Shown: positions 8,255 to 17,825 of the stretch, piece after piece
How the letters are laid out: every line of letters begins with the position of its first letter
How positions within the stretch are numbered: position 1 is the first letter of the stretch
Assembly: GCF_029504655.1 (NCBI RefSeq)
Contig: NZ_JAQFIL010000001.1
Coordinates: forward strand, 6,453,001-6,517,000
Direction: 5' to 3'
DNA from: Catalinimonas alkaloidigena
Lineage (GTDB): Bacteria > Bacteroidota > Bacteroidia > Cytophagales > Cyclobacteriaceae
DNA length: 64,000 nucleotides
The notes under the pieces: model-generated
Databases searched by the model: none
Seen by the model: the letters and a program-made list of their open reading frames with translations, nothing else
What the model was told of the DNA's origin: nothing
Translations under genes and position numbers: made by a program

Positions 8255-9440
8255 TACTCTACCCGATGATTTTGAGTAAGAAAAAGAAAAGCTGAATTTT
8301 GAGGTTACCATACACTCTAAACTCAGCTTTACCATGAAATATTTATTAGAATCAAAGATAAAAAAACTTTGAATGCCTTTCCTGTTGTCCGCCATTTGTC
8401 ACGACAGAAATTTGTCTGGCAGTTTGTAAAAACAGTTATCAAAATGCGCACTGTGCAATTCTGTGAGTTAGCTACGGAACTGAATGATGAAGTACGAGAG
8501 ACTTCAAATGAACGGCGCATCCAAGCTTTTTTCAAAGATGCTCTTCTTGATTATCAACAAGTAGCGGCCCTTCTATCTAGGTTTCTACCCCCCGGAGAAG
8601 TGAGTCTGAGTCTTGACCGTACGGAATGGGATTTTGGCCAGTGCCAGGTTAATATTTTATGTATCACCGCTTGTGTAGGTAAAGTGGGCTTGCCTTTATA
8701 CTTTGAGATGTTGGATAATAAAAGTGGGAATAGCAACTATCAAGATCGGATCGATCTACTGAAGCAGTGTGTAAGGCTGCTAGGTAAAGCACGCATCGCT
8801 TCAGTCATTATGGATAGAGAATTTATCGGCCATCAGTGGCTGACTTGGCTTCAGAAGGCTGAAATTCCCTTCTGTGTCCGCGTTCCTAAACATCATACTA
8901 TCACCTTGCGTAACGGTGAAACCTACCAAGCCGAAGAATTAATGGCTCACCAGTCTACACGGTACTTTCAAAATGCTATTGTGGATGGAGTAAGAGTTAA
9001 TGTAGCTATTAGAAGACTGGCTAACCGAGAAATGTTGTATGTCATCGGTACTCACTTTGCTAAGCAGCTTCCGCACATATATCGCAAACGCTGGACCATA
9101 GAGGTTTTCTTTCAAAGTTTGAAAGGACGCGGTTTCAAATTGGAAGGTTCACATTTACGAAGTCTAGACAAGTGGAAAAAACTATTTGCTTTAGTGTGTA
9201 TTGCTTTTGCTATTTGCCTGTCCTTAGGCAGAGAGTTCTTGGATAAAACACAAAAAGTAGCGATCAAAAAGCACGGCTATCCAGCCAAGAGTACTTTCCG
9301 CAGAGGGTTAGATTGGTTCCGGCAGTATTTAAAAGGCAAGCATCAAGCTGACTTTGATAGGCTGCTTAAACTATTTCTGCGAAGAGTAGAGCGAACTGGG
9401 GCCTGCGATTATCAACTGATAAATATCATCGGGTAGAGTA
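8255..9440 (+). mobile_element. IS4-family insertion sequence, 1186 bp, complete
   Basis: It has perfect 16-bp terminal inverted repeats (TACTCTACCCGATGAT at 8255-8270 and its complement at 9425-9440), a 9-bp direct duplication on both sides and one full-length transposase gene. The transposase stop lies inside the right repeat. All parts needed for movement look intact, so it could still be active. It is inserted in a lipoprotein gene on the opposite strand. Confidence 0.92.
8369..9436 (+). CDS. IS4-family DDE transposase (355 aa)
   Basis: It catalyses cut-and-paste movement of the surrounding element. The DDE residues are visible: Asp in LSLDRTEWDFG, Asp in SVIMDREFIG, and Glu in YRKRWTIEVFFQSLK. 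The last motif fits exactly the IS4 signature Y-(2)-R-(3)-E-(6)-K. The C-terminal part is basic. The annotated start is a TTG at 8369, 114 bp inside the left end; the next in-frame ATG would drop 25 residues and is a possible alternative. No frameshift is seen. Confidence 0.93.
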   Translation: MNAFPVVRHLSRQKFVWQFVKTVIKMRTVQFCELATELNDEVRETSNERRIQAFFKDALLDYQQVAALLSRFLPPGEVSLSLDRTEWDFGQCQVNILCITACVGKVGLPLYFEMLDNKSGNSNYQDRIDLLKQCVRLLGKARIASVIMDREFIGHQWLTWLQKAEIPFCVRVPKHHTITLRNGETYQAEELMAHQSTRYFQNAIVDGVRVNVAIRRLANREMLYVIGTHFAKQLPHIYRKRWTIEVFFQSLKGRGFKLEGSHLRSLDKWKKLFALVCIAFAICLSLGREFLDKTQKVAIKKHGYPAKSTFRRGLDWFRQYLKGKHQADFDRLLKLFLRRVERTGACDYQLINIIG

Positions 9441-9449
9441 GTAATAAAG
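9441..9449. repeat. Right target-site duplication of the IS element
   Basis: GTAATAAAG, identical to 8246-8254, follows the right inverted repeat directly. Confidence 0.85.
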
Positions 9450-9600
9450 TTTATTGTTAGGAATAACAATATCTTGAACACTATTTTCATGCCTCACCCT
9501 TAAACATATATAATATGCATTCGAAGATACATCTGTTAATATATCTTTCATCGTATTCTTATCATTACACGAAGATAATACCCCGATAAAAAAGAATAAT

Positions 9601-10395
9601 TTAATAATCCAATAGATACGATGGGATTTTTTTTCCTCCATATGTAGTCCTTTTTTTATCACCTGTTACTTTTCTAACCTTATTCTCGAGCCTAACTGCA
9701 TTTATTTCACGCAAAGGCACTCCAGCTACTTCAATTTTTTCTGGTGTTATGTCAATATCAGTGTCATAAGAATGCTGTAATTCATGAGCTAATGACGCTC
9801 TCGGAGTTCTTTTATCTCCTCTAACTGACTTTTCATTATTTGGATCATAGCCAATATTAGTGCCCTGAGATTCCCCCTTATCAAGTTTTTCTGTATTGTA
9901 CGTAACTCTATTACCTTTACCATCATCTTCTGGTATTTCTATTTTATGCGTATTTGGACTGTTTTCAAGCTCGGTTATCACCTTAGCAACTTCTGAATCA
10001 TCTTTTTTCAGCTGATCTAAATCAGCTTCTACTTGCCTTTTATAGGCCATTGCATCAGTTTCATAACCGACAAAATCTAAAGCCTTGTCTATCCATGAAA
10101 TATTTCCAACTACAACTGTATCACCTAAAAAGTCAGAATATAAAATTGGATTATTCCCAAATCCCACGTATGGACTTTCCCTTTCAGATGTTTTAGGGTC
10201 GATCTGTCCCCACCTCCCGATAGCAGGATCATAACTTCTGTATTCAGCAAGATAATTATCCCAACCTAAGTCAGTCTGTAATTCAATCCCATTATAGAGG
10301 TACTTATTATTGAGTTCCCTCCCTGGTTTTTGGTTGTGTGTTAATCCGAATGGGTAGTAGTGATCATCTCCAATTGTATGAGCACTGGCAAAGCG
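9601..10395 (-). pseudogene. Orphan Rhs C-terminal tip: end of the Rhs core plus a HELQH metalloprotease-like toxin domain
   Basis: The frame is open from a stop at 10396-10398 to 9601 (264 codons). It begins inside a typical Rhs core: YYPFG, YLYNGIELQTDLGW, YDPAIGRWGQIDP and GFGNNPILYSDFLGD follow in order. The variable tip after it carries LAHELQHSYD, a zinc-protease HExxH motif, then a Glu-containing stretch REINAVRLENKVRK and a tail TTYGGKKIP, a layout like the NleD/M91-type metallopeptidase tips of some polymorphic toxins. The thousands of bases of Rhs repeats, a secretion signal and an ATG are missing; a GTG at 10167 is the only later start. So this is a displaced or silent cassette. 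The interrupted lipoprotein gene behind it may be its immunity partner. Confidence 0.75.
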
Positions 10396-10494
10396 TTAAG
10401 CAGAAGAAGGCGTATGCCCATCAATTGGAATAAATGGTCAACCCTATTCCGGCAAACACATTCCTCTAGCTTGAAACTTTAAACCTTTAACCAC

Positions 10495-11451
10495 TTACCC
10501 TCTCTGCAGCAAGAAGACGATGTAGGCGATGTAGCACAGCAGAAACAAAACGCCACTGAATCGTCCTACCGCTTTCTTCTTTTCCAGGCTCACCGATAGT
10601 ATCAGCAAAGTACTGGCAAAGATGATCATCAGGATGTCAAAGTTGCTGAGCACATTGAAAGGCAAGGGGTGGATCAGGGCACTAATACCCAGTATCCAGA
10701 GAATATTGAAGATGTTGGAACCTACGGCATTACCCACCGCGATGTCGGTATTTCGCCTTTTGGCCGCTACCGCTGAAGTGACCAGTTCGGGCAGGGAGGT
10801 ACCGATTGCCACGACTGTCAGTCCAATGAAGCTTTCGCTCATACCCAGTTGGGTAGCGATATGGATAGCTCCGTCTACAGTCCACTTTCCGCCCAGAAAC
10901 AGAGCGACTATTCCGAGTAATATCAAGCCCCCAGCTTTAAGCATAGGTTTCTCTTCATAACTTTCCACAGTTTCTTCCCCTCCCTCACGGGAGACCTTAA
11001 ATACATACAGCATGAACAGGACGAAGAAAAACAACAAAATAGCTCCATCGGCACGACTAATACTCAGTCCCAGCGGTTTGTCAAAGAGCGCGGCATTGGC
11101 CAGAAAACCCACCAGTAAGGCCGCCATTAATGAGAAGGGAATCTCTGACATCACCGTACCTCTCTGCAAAGGAAGAGGGTAAATCAGAGCAGCCACTCCG
11201 AGAATAAGGAGGATATTGGCAATATTACTTCCAAAGACATTCCCCACCGCCAGTTCCGCGCTTCCATTCAGACTGGCCAGTATGTTCACGATCAGTTCCG
11301 GCATTGAAGTACCAAAAGAGACAATGGTTAAACCAATCACAATATCAGAAACCCGGTATTTTTTCGCGATAGAAGAGGCCCCATCCACCAGCCAGTCGGC
11401 ACCTTTGATCAACAACACAAAACCAACAACGAAGAGTATGTAAGTGAGCAT
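10495..11451 (-). CDS. Calcium/sodium antiporter, CaCA family (YrbG-like, 318 aa)
   Basis: This inner-membrane cation exchanger is expected to export Ca2+ against Na+ or H+. Both alpha repeats are canonical: SFGTSMPELIVN with NVFGSNIANILLILG in the first half, and AIGTSLPELVTS with NAVGSNIFNILWILG in the second. Ten membrane spans are expected from the hydrophobic pattern, with a charged loop in the middle (KVSREGGEETVESYEEKP). The start MLTYILFVVGFVLLIKGADW fits the usual first span. It is closer to bacterial YrbG-type proteins than the exchanger at 3841, so the two are probably not recent duplicates. Confidence 0.92.
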   Translation of the reverse strand: MLTYILFVVGFVLLIKGADWLVDGASSIAKKYRVSDIVIGLTIVSFGTSMPELIVNILASLNGSAELAVGNVFGSNIANILLILGVAALIYPLPLQRGTVMSEIPFSLMAALLVGFLANAALFDKPLGLSISRADGAILLFFFVLFMLYVFKVSREGGEETVESYEEKPMLKAGGLILLGIVALFLGGKWTVDGAIHIATQLGMSESFIGLTVVAIGTSLPELVTSAVAAKRRNTDIAVGNAVGSNIFNILWILGISALIHPLPFNVLSNFDILMIIFASTLLILSVSLEKKKAVGRFSGVLFLLCYIAYIVFLLQRG

Positions 11452-11920
11452 AAATGTATTAAGATATCAATCCGCTGCTATATTACGAAAGAAGTAGAAA
11501 AAAGTAATATATAGGATATAAGTATGATCTGATCAACGATAAAAAAGCCGTGCAAGTAGCTGAGCATCAATAACAAGATATTTTTTTTGCTGTAAAAGCT
11601 TGATGTACAAAATTATAGGCTCGTAATATAATAGCACCCGGAATGGTGATTCCCGGAATGGCCATTCCCTGCGAGGGTGGCTGGTGCTTAAAATTATGGA
11701 TAATAAACCTCCTTTTCATTCATAGAAGACAAAAAAATATTACGACTCTGATACACTTTTATCATTTTGTGCTATAAAATTATCTTAGGAGCAGCTATTC
11801 GTTTCTAAGGTTTTCTATGGAATTTATATTTTTATTAAATTGTTAGTCAATGTGTTGCGAGTTGCTAAAAAGTATCTCGCTTTTTTCTTTTTTTATTGTC
11901 AATAACTTAACACGACCTTT
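11452..11920. other. 469-bp intergenic region, AT-rich
   Basis: No gene is seen. It separates divergent genes and must hold their promoters, but I could not place them with confidence. It contains the two tandem near-palindromes at 11640-11668. Confidence 0.4.
11640..11668. repeat. Two tandem 14-bp palindrome-like units
   Basis: GGAATGGTGATTCC (11640-11653) is followed after one base by GGAATGGCCATTCC (11655-11668). The second is a perfect palindrome and the first deviates at two positions. A paired protein-binding site or a decayed repeat are both possible. Confidence 0.4.
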
Positions 11921-14686
11921 ATGCCCGGCACGCCTGCTACACGCTGGAAAAATAAATTTTTTATCATTTCTGCCGTAGCCCTGCTTCTTCTGACTTCTTA
12001 TCTGGCATGGGAAGAAGGCGTTTTTTCAGATCAGGCGGTTGACTTCAATGCCGAGATTCGTCCTATTATCAATAAAAAGTGTATTACCTGCCATGGTGGT
12101 GTAAAGCGTTCGGGAGAGTTTAGTCTCCTTTTCCGCACTGATGCGCTTAGCCCTAACGAATCCGGTAAGCGTGCTATTGTACCCGGTAATGTGGAAGAGA
12201 GCGAGATGATTCGTCGTATCAAACACCATGACCCTGAAGAGCGCATGCCCCCGGAAGGGGATCCTTTGCCTAAGGAAGAAATTGAGCTGCTTAGCCGCTG
12301 GATAGCGCAGGGCGCTCATTGGGAAGATCACTGGGCGTATGTAAAGCCTGAACCTATAGATCTGCCAGCAGTGCAAACGGATTGGGTAGAAAATAACATC
12401 GATAAATTCATATACCAACGCCTGCAAGATGAGGCGTTGCAACCCTCAGGTCGGGCAGAAAAAGCCAGCTTACTCAGGCGTGTAAGCCTTGACCTGACCG
12501 GCCTCCCCCCTACCCCTACCGAGCTACGTGCTTTTCTGGCTGACTCCACCGCTCATGCTTACGAAAAGGCAGTAGACCGCCTCTTAGCGTCACCCCGCTA
12601 TGGCGAACGTTGGGCAGCGATGTGGATGGATCTTGCCCGCTACGCCGACTCCAAGGGTTATGAGAAAGACGATCATCGTAATATCTGGAAGTATCGTGAT
12701 TGGCTGATCAAATCATTCAACGAAGATAAGCCTTTTGACCAGTTTACCCTTGAACAACTGGCCGGTGACCTGCTTCCCGGCCCCAGCGATGAGCAGATAA
12801 TCGCCACGGCTTTTCACCGCAACACCATGAACAATGACGAAGGAGGGACTGATGATGAAGAGTTCCGCGTAGCGGCGGTAATTGACCGGGTCAACACTAC
12901 CTGGGATGTGTGGCAGGCTACTACCATGGCGTGCGTGCAATGCCACAGCCACCCTTATGATCCTATCCGCCATGAGGAATATTATAAGTTTTACGCTTAT
13001 CTCAATAATACCGCCGATGCCGACGTACCCAGTGAAGCGCCTAACCTGAAACAGTTTAAAAGGAAAGAAGACCGTAAAGATCTGGAAAAGATCAAAAACT
13101 GGGTGATTGAGCATACCGCTTCCGCCGATGACAAACTGGAAAGAGGCCAGGAGCTTGTTAAGCTGGTGAAGTTTACGGAGCCCAAAATACACCCTAAGAA
13201 CTATAAGAATATCACCGACGGGGCGCTGGCAGACGGCAAATACCTGGAGGCAGATAACGGGGGGTATGCCATGATTCCCGACCTTGCCCTTGAAGGTAAA
13301 GATCAAATTATCCTCAGCTACTCAGCAAGTAAGTCATTAGGTACTATAGAATTCAGACTAGATAGTGTTCGCGGTGAACTACTGGCGAGCTGGCCGATTC
13401 AGAAAATAGAAAGTGAAAGCCGCTTTACCCAAACCATTATTCCTATCAAACCGGCCAGTGGTCGTCATGATGTTTATATGGTATTCAAAAGCCCTTCCGG
13501 AGCAGGACGGACCTGCCGGATAGAATGGGTATTGTTCAATCAGGCTTTACCGGGTAAAAATGAGCCGCATTACGCTCAGATCAAACGTACTTTTCTCAGC
13601 TTACTCAACACCAGCGAAGTAGAAAAAACACCGGTGATGATAGAGCGTCCTGAAGATTTTCGCAGAAAGACGCATGTATTTGTCAGAGGGAACTGGCTGG
13701 TGGATGGTGAGGAAGTACAGCCCGACGTTCCCCAAGCCTGGCCTGCCTTACCGGAAGGGGCTCCCAACAACCGGCTGGGCATGGCGCAGTGGATGGTAAG
13801 TACTGAAAACCCTCTTACGGCCAGAGTGGCTGTCAACCGCTTCTGGGCACAGCTTTTTGGAAGAGGTATCGTTGAAACGGTGGAAGACTTCGGCACACAA
13901 GGCGCCAAGCCTAGCCATCCTGAATTGCTGGACTGGCTGGCCCTGGAGTTTATGCACGAATATGACTGGAGCATCAAAAAGTTACTGAAGCAGATTGTGA
14001 TGTCTGCCACATACCAGCAGTCTTCAAAAGTTAGTCCTGAACTACAGGAAATAGACCCGGCTAATCAGTTACTCGCCAGAGGCCCCAGGGTACGCCTTTC
14101 CGCCGAACAAATCCGTGATCAGGCGCTGGCGGTAAGTGGCCTGCTGAGTGACAAAATGTATGGCCCCAGTGTAATGCCTCCCCAGCCGGAGGGGATCTGG
14201 CAGGTCATCTACAGCGGAAGGCAGTGGGAAACCAGTAAAGAAGAAGACCGCCACCGCCGGGGGCTTTATACTTACTGGCGGCGTACCAGCCCTTATCCTT
14301 CCATGATTGCGTTTGACAGCCCCAGCCGGGAGTTCTGTGTCACCCGCCGCATTCGTACCAACACACCTTTACAGGCTTTGGTCACACTCAACGATCCTGT
14401 ATATATGGAAGCTGCCCGTTCGCTGGCACTCAGGATGATCAATGAGGGGGGAGAAACGGCTGAAGAACGCATCGCCCGAGGTTATGAACTTGCCCTGGTT
14501 AAGCCAATTGACGATGAAAAAAAATCAGCTCTGCTAGATTTGTACCAGGAAGCGATTACCTACTACCAGGAGAACCCTGAGGAGACGCCTAAGATGACGG
14601 CCGGAAAAGAGGATCAGCAACTGGCAGCGCTGGCAGTAGTGGCCAATGCCATGATGAATTTAGATGAATTTATTACCAAAGGTTGA
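11921..14686 (+). CDS. DUF1549/DUF1553 (PSD1-type) protein with c-type heme domain (921 aa)
   Basis: This is a large exported protein of the planctomycete-type cytochrome family. An N-terminal hydrophobic segment (about residues 14-27) anchors or exports it. Next comes a heme-binding domain with CITCH at residues 54-58 and a distal MPPEGD near residue 108, then DUF1549 with a second CxxCH (CVQCH, 338-342), a beta-rich carbohydrate-binding-like middle (about 430-550), and DUF1553 in the C-terminal part (LTARVAVNRFWAQLFGRG, RTNTPLQALVTLNDP). The exact reaction is not established for the family; a redox role on envelope sugars is often proposed. It heads a set with the DUF1501 and cytochrome-LRR genes just downstream, which very often occur together. 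Confidence 0.9.
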   Translation: MPGTPATRWKNKFFIISAVALLLLTSYLAWEEGVFSDQAVDFNAEIRPIINKKCITCHGGVKRSGEFSLLFRTDALSPNESGKRAIVPGNVEESEMIRRIKHHDPEERMPPEGDPLPKEEIELLSRWIAQGAHWEDHWAYVKPEPIDLPAVQTDWVENNIDKFIYQRLQDEALQPSGRAEKASLLRRVSLDLTGLPPTPTELRAFLADSTAHAYEKAVDRLLASPRYGERWAAMWMDLARYADSKGYEKDDHRNIWKYRDWLIKSFNEDKPFDQFTLEQLAGDLLPGPSDEQIIATAFHRNTMNNDEGGTDDEEFRVAAVIDRVNTTWDVWQATTMACVQCHSHPYDPIRHEEYYKFYAYLNNTADADVPSEAPNLKQFKRKEDRKDLEKIKNWVIEHTASADDKLERGQELVKLVKFTEPKIHPKNYKNITDGALADGKYLEADNGGYAMIPDLALEGKDQIILSYSASKSLGTIEFRLDSVRGELLASWPIQKIESESRFTQTIIPIKPASGRHDVYMVFKSPSGAGRTCRIEWVLFNQALPGKNEPHYAQIKRTFLSLLNTSEVEKTPVMIERPEDFRRKTHVFVRGNWLVDGEEVQPDVPQAWPALPEGAPNNRLGMAQWMVSTENPLTARVAVNRFWAQLFGRGIVETVEDFGTQGAKPSHPELLDWLALEFMHEYDWSIKKLLKQIVMSATYQQSSKVSPELQEIDPANQLLARGPRVRLSAEQIRDQALAVSGLLSDKMYGPSVMPPQPEGIWQVIYSGRQWETSKEEDRHRRGLYTYWRRTSPYPSMIAFDSPSREFCVTRRIRTNTPLQALVTLNDPVYMEAARSLALRMINEGGETAEERIARGYELALVKPIDDEKKSALLDLYQEAITYYQENPEETPKMTAGKEDQQLAALAVVANAMMNLDEFITKG

Positions 14687-14733
14687 TCGCAGAAATGCTG
14701 TAGCCTCGGTGTATGAAATAATGAAAAAGAGAT

Positions 14734-16236
14734 ATGAAACTTTTTGAGGAAGCACATCTGGAAGCCCAAAAACGAGCCGCAGAACTTGAAACCCGTCGCC
14801 ACTTTTTGAAGAAATGTACTTCAGGCCTGGGCGGTATTGCTCTGGGTTCTCTGATAGGTTGCAATCCTTTTAATAGTTCTAACCCTCAGGCTAATGCCAC
14901 TCCCCCTATTAACCGTAACCCCTTAGCACCGGCGGCCCCGCATTTTGCCCCCAAAGCCAAGCGGGTGATTTATCTGCACATGGCCGGTGCTCCCTCCCAG
15001 CTGGAGCTGTTTGACTATAAACCTGAACTGGCAAAGCTTCACGGTTTGGACTGTCCCCAATCTTTGTTGGAAGGCAAGCGTTTTGCATTTATTCAGGGGG
15101 TACCCAAGATGCTGGGACCGCAGGCAAAGTTCGCTCCCCGGGGAGAATCAGGAACCATGGTTTCCGACCTTCTACCCTATTTTCATGAGGTAGTAGATGA
15201 GGCGGCCATCATCAAGACCCTGCACACTGACGAATTTAATCACGCTCCGGCACAGCTATTGGTACAAACCGGCAGTTCACGCCTTGGACGCCCCAGCATG
15301 GGCTCCTGGGTCACTTATGGCTTAGGCTCAGAGAATGATAACCTGCCCGGCTTCATCGTACTGGTTTCCGGAGGAAATACCCCAAGTGCCGGCAAGAGTG
15401 TGTGGGGCAGTGGTTTTCTGCCTACTGTTTATCAGGGCGTACAATGTCGCTCCGAAGGCGACCCTGTACTCTATGTCTCTAATCCCGAAGGCATGAACCG
15501 GGACCTGAGAAGAAAATCGCTGGATGCGATCAACCGTATCAATGAGCAGGAATACCAGGAAATGGGCGACCCGGAAACTTTGACCCGTATCTCTCAGTAC
15601 GAAATGGCCTTTCGCATGCAGATTTCGGTGCCTGAAATTATGGATATCTCTAAAGAACCGGACTATATTCACCAAATGTATGGAACTGAACCGGGCAAGG
15701 CATCATTTGCAAATAATTGTCTGCTGGCCCGCAGACTGAGTGAGCAGGGAGTACGCTTCATCCAGCTCTACGATTGGGGCTGGGATACCCACGGCAGCAG
15801 TAAAGACGGTGCTATTGAACATGGGTTCCGCGAGAAATGCAAACAGGTAGATCAGCCTGTCGCTGCACTGATTAAAGACTTGAAACAACGGGGTTTGCTG
15901 GAAGAAACGTTAGTCGTTTGGGGTGGAGAATTTGGCCGCACGCCCATGCAGGAAAATAGAAACGGGAGAGAGATGCCCTTCATGGGCCGTGACCACCATA
16001 CCGAAGCTTTCAGCATGTGGATGGCAGGAGGAGGAATAAAAGGCGGCATCAGCTATGGAGAGACTGATGAAATCGGCTATTATGGAATCAAAGACCGTGT
16101 CCACATCCATGATTTACAAGCTACCATTTTACATCAGATGGGTATGAACCATGAGCAGCTCACTTACCACTTTCAGGGAAGGGATTTTAGACTTACCGAT
16201 GTGGCGGGTAAAGTTGTGAAAGATATTTTAGCATAG
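14734..16236 (+). CDS. DUF1501 protein, Tat-exported sulfatase-like fold (500 aa)
   Basis: It is a partner of the preceding DUF1553 gene, 47 bp downstream on the same strand. A twin-arginine export signal is present but set back: RRHFLKK at residues 21-27, followed by the hydrophobic [10 protein letters not shown] and a Cys at 43 that could be lipidated. The DUF1501 family is related to alkaline phosphatase/sulfatase folds; visible family stretches are [48 protein letters not shown] and [17 protein letters not shown]. The His and Asp residues in the last three could bind metal. The true substrate is unknown. It is probably periplasmic and works with the cytochrome proteins on either side. Confidence 0.9.
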   Translation: MKLFEEAHLEAQKRAAELETRRHFLKKCTSGLGGIALGSLIGCNPFNSSNPQANATPPINRNPLAPAAPHFAPKAKRVIYLHMAGAPSQLELFDYKPELAKLHGLDCPQSLLEGKRFAFIQGVPKMLGPQAKFAPRGESGTMVSDLLPYFHEVVDEAAIIKTLHTDEFNHAPAQLLVQTGSSRLGRPSMGSWVTYGLGSENDNLPGFIVLVSGGNTPSAGKSVWGSGFLPTVYQGVQCRSEGDPVLYVSNPEGMNRDLRRKSLDAINRINEQEYQEMGDPETLTRISQYEMAFRMQISVPEIMDISKEPDYIHQMYGTEPGKASFANNCLLARRLSEQGVRFIQLYDWGWDTHGSSKDGAIEHGFREKCKQVDQPVAALIKDLKQRGLLEETLVVWGGEFGRTPMQENRNGREMPFMGRDHHTEAFSMWMAGGGIKGGISYGETDEIGYYGIKDRVHIHDLQATILHQMGMNHEQLTYHFQGRDFRLTDVAGKVVKDILA

Positions 16237-16314
16237 ATTCCTTATATTGGAAAGATAGAAAAAAAATAGAAAGCCGGTTTATTATACAGACAGATTATAA
16301 AGAGAACAATAATT

Positions 16315-17760
16315 ATGGAGCAAACAACCTCAGACTTGGTATTATTTTTCGGGCGGTTTCACCCGCTCATTCTGCACTTACCTATTGGCTTTTTATTGAT
16401 CGCCTTTGTGCTGGAAATCCTCTCTCGCTTCAAAAAATTTGAAGCATACAAACCCGCCGTAGGCTTTGTGCTTTTACTGGGTGCTTTCTCAGCAGTTGTC
16501 GCTGCTGCCCTGGGGCTCATGCTGGCACAGGGTGGAGGCTATGGAGAAGAACTGCTGAGCCTGCATCAATGGCTGGGAATTGCTGCTGCTGTTACTGCTA
16601 TCGTGGCCTGGCTACTCAACTGGCAGGCAGCTAAACAAGCCTCTCCCGGCCTGGACAAAGCCTATGTCTCGGTACTCTCAGTCATGGTAGTCGTGCTGAT
16701 GGCTGCCGGCCACTATGGAGGCTCTCTGACCCACGGTTCTGATTACCTGACCCAGCACATGCCTAACCCACTGCGTGCAGTAGCCGGACTGGAACCCAAA
16801 ATAGAAAAGAAAGCCGTGGTCATCACCGACCTGCCGGAAGCTCAGGTCTATCATGATATCATTTATCCCATCCTTGATGCTCGCTGCGTATCCTGCCACA
16901 ATCCCGATAAAAAGAAAGGCGAACTGATGATGCATACGGTTGAGGCTTTGCAGGAGGGGGGAGAGAACGGGGCTATCTTCGTGGCAGGAAACACCGAAGA
17001 AAGCGACATGATCAAGCGTGTTCTCCTTCCTGAAGATCATGACGACCACATGCCTCCCGAAGGAAAAAGCCAGCTTACCGATGAGCAGGTAGAACTGCTG
17101 AACTGGTGGGTAGCCGAAGGCGCTCCTTTTGATAAAAAAGTAGCCCAGGTCAATGTCAATGATGACATACAAAAAGTGTTGAATACCCTGGTAGACCCCA
17201 ATGCCAACAAAACAGAGGTAGAGATACTGCTGGCTTCTGAGGTAAAAGCTGCCGAAGAACAGACTTTAAGTCAGCTGCAGCAGGAAGGCGTGCAGGTGAT
17301 GCCACTGGCAGCTGAGGTCAACTGGTTGCAGGTACGCATCCCACTGAGCAAGTCAGGAGATTCTTTAGTACAGACCTTACAACCCGTGGCTGAGCAGTTG
17401 ACCTGGCTGGACATGGGCGACACCAAAACTACCGATCAGGCATTGACAGCGATTCCCAAGTTTACCAAACTCACCCGCCTTCATCTGGAAAACACCCAGG
17501 TAACCGATGCCGGATTGCAACATCTGAAGGATATGCCTTATCTGGAATACCTTAACCTCTACGGCACCCAGGTAAGTGATGAAGGCATTCAGCAGCTCAA
17601 AGGGTTAAAAAATCTACGCAAGCTCTATCTCTGGCAAACTCAGGCTACCAAAGAAGGCGTAGCCCAGCTTCAGCAGGCTTTACCTCAACTGGAAGTGAAT
17701 ATGGGGATAGAAAACTGGGGAACAGTAGCAGCAGATAGCTCAGTAGCGATGAAAGAATAA
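16315..17760 (+). CDS. Membrane cytochrome c-like protein with C-terminal leucine-rich repeats (481 aa)
   Basis: Residues 10-145 contain about four membrane spans, starting with FHPLILHLPIGFLLIAFVLE as in DUF2231-type membrane domains. A c-type heme motif CVSCH follows at 191-195 with a possible distal Met in HMPPEGK about 53 residues later. The C-terminal 130 residues contain leucine-rich repeats: LTRLHLENTQVTDAGLQHL, LEYLNLYGTQVSDEGIQQL and LRKLYLWQTQATKEGVAQL. This order (membrane, heme, LRR) suggests the electron-transfer and docking subunit of the set formed with the two upstream genes. The gene is 78 bp after the DUF1501 gene. The electron partner is not known. Confidence 0.85.
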   Translation: MEQTTSDLVLFFGRFHPLILHLPIGFLLIAFVLEILSRFKKFEAYKPAVGFVLLLGAFSAVVAAALGLMLAQGGGYGEELLSLHQWLGIAAAVTAIVAWLLNWQAAKQASPGLDKAYVSVLSVMVVVLMAAGHYGGSLTHGSDYLTQHMPNPLRAVAGLEPKIEKKAVVITDLPEAQVYHDIIYPILDARCVSCHNPDKKKGELMMHTVEALQEGGENGAIFVAGNTEESDMIKRVLLPEDHDDHMPPEGKSQLTDEQVELLNWWVAEGAPFDKKVAQVNVNDDIQKVLNTLVDPNANKTEVEILLASEVKAAEEQTLSQLQQEGVQVMPLAAEVNWLQVRIPLSKSGDSLVQTLQPVAEQLTWLDMGDTKTTDQALTAIPKFTKLTRLHLENTQVTDAGLQHLKDMPYLEYLNLYGTQVSDEGIQQLKGLKNLRKLYLWQTQATKEGVAQLQQALPQLEVNMGIENWGTVAADSSVAMKE

Positions 17761-17825
17761 TGTCTTAGAAAGACTTGAACATATAAGAGGTCAGTAATTT
17801 TGGCTTTTTCCACAACCTAAAACTT

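Larger units (their letters stand above)
7946..9641 (-). pseudogene. Small lipoprotein gene interrupted by an IS4-family element
   Basis: The 5' part (9641 down to 9441) encodes MEEKKSHRIYWIIKLFFFIG followed by VLSSC, a clear lipoprotein signal. The 3' part (8245 down to 7946) encodes 99 residues ending MLVIKEF. Removing the IS and one copy of the 9-bp target duplication joins the two in frame (…NNKLYY + IINSEKTG…) into one protein of about 166 residues; a start at 9662 would add 7. The insertion therefore looks recent. As it stands, each half is an incomplete ORF with IS sequence appended. The family is not recognised. The start overlaps the end of the upstream Rhs-tip gene by 41 bp, the position where immunity genes sit behind Rhs toxins, so an immunity role is a reasonable inference. 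Confidence 0.8.

Noticed and set aside
12713..13306. 197-codon minus-strand frame inside the DUF1553 gene
   Set aside because: Lies wholly opposite a conserved coding region; no family features.
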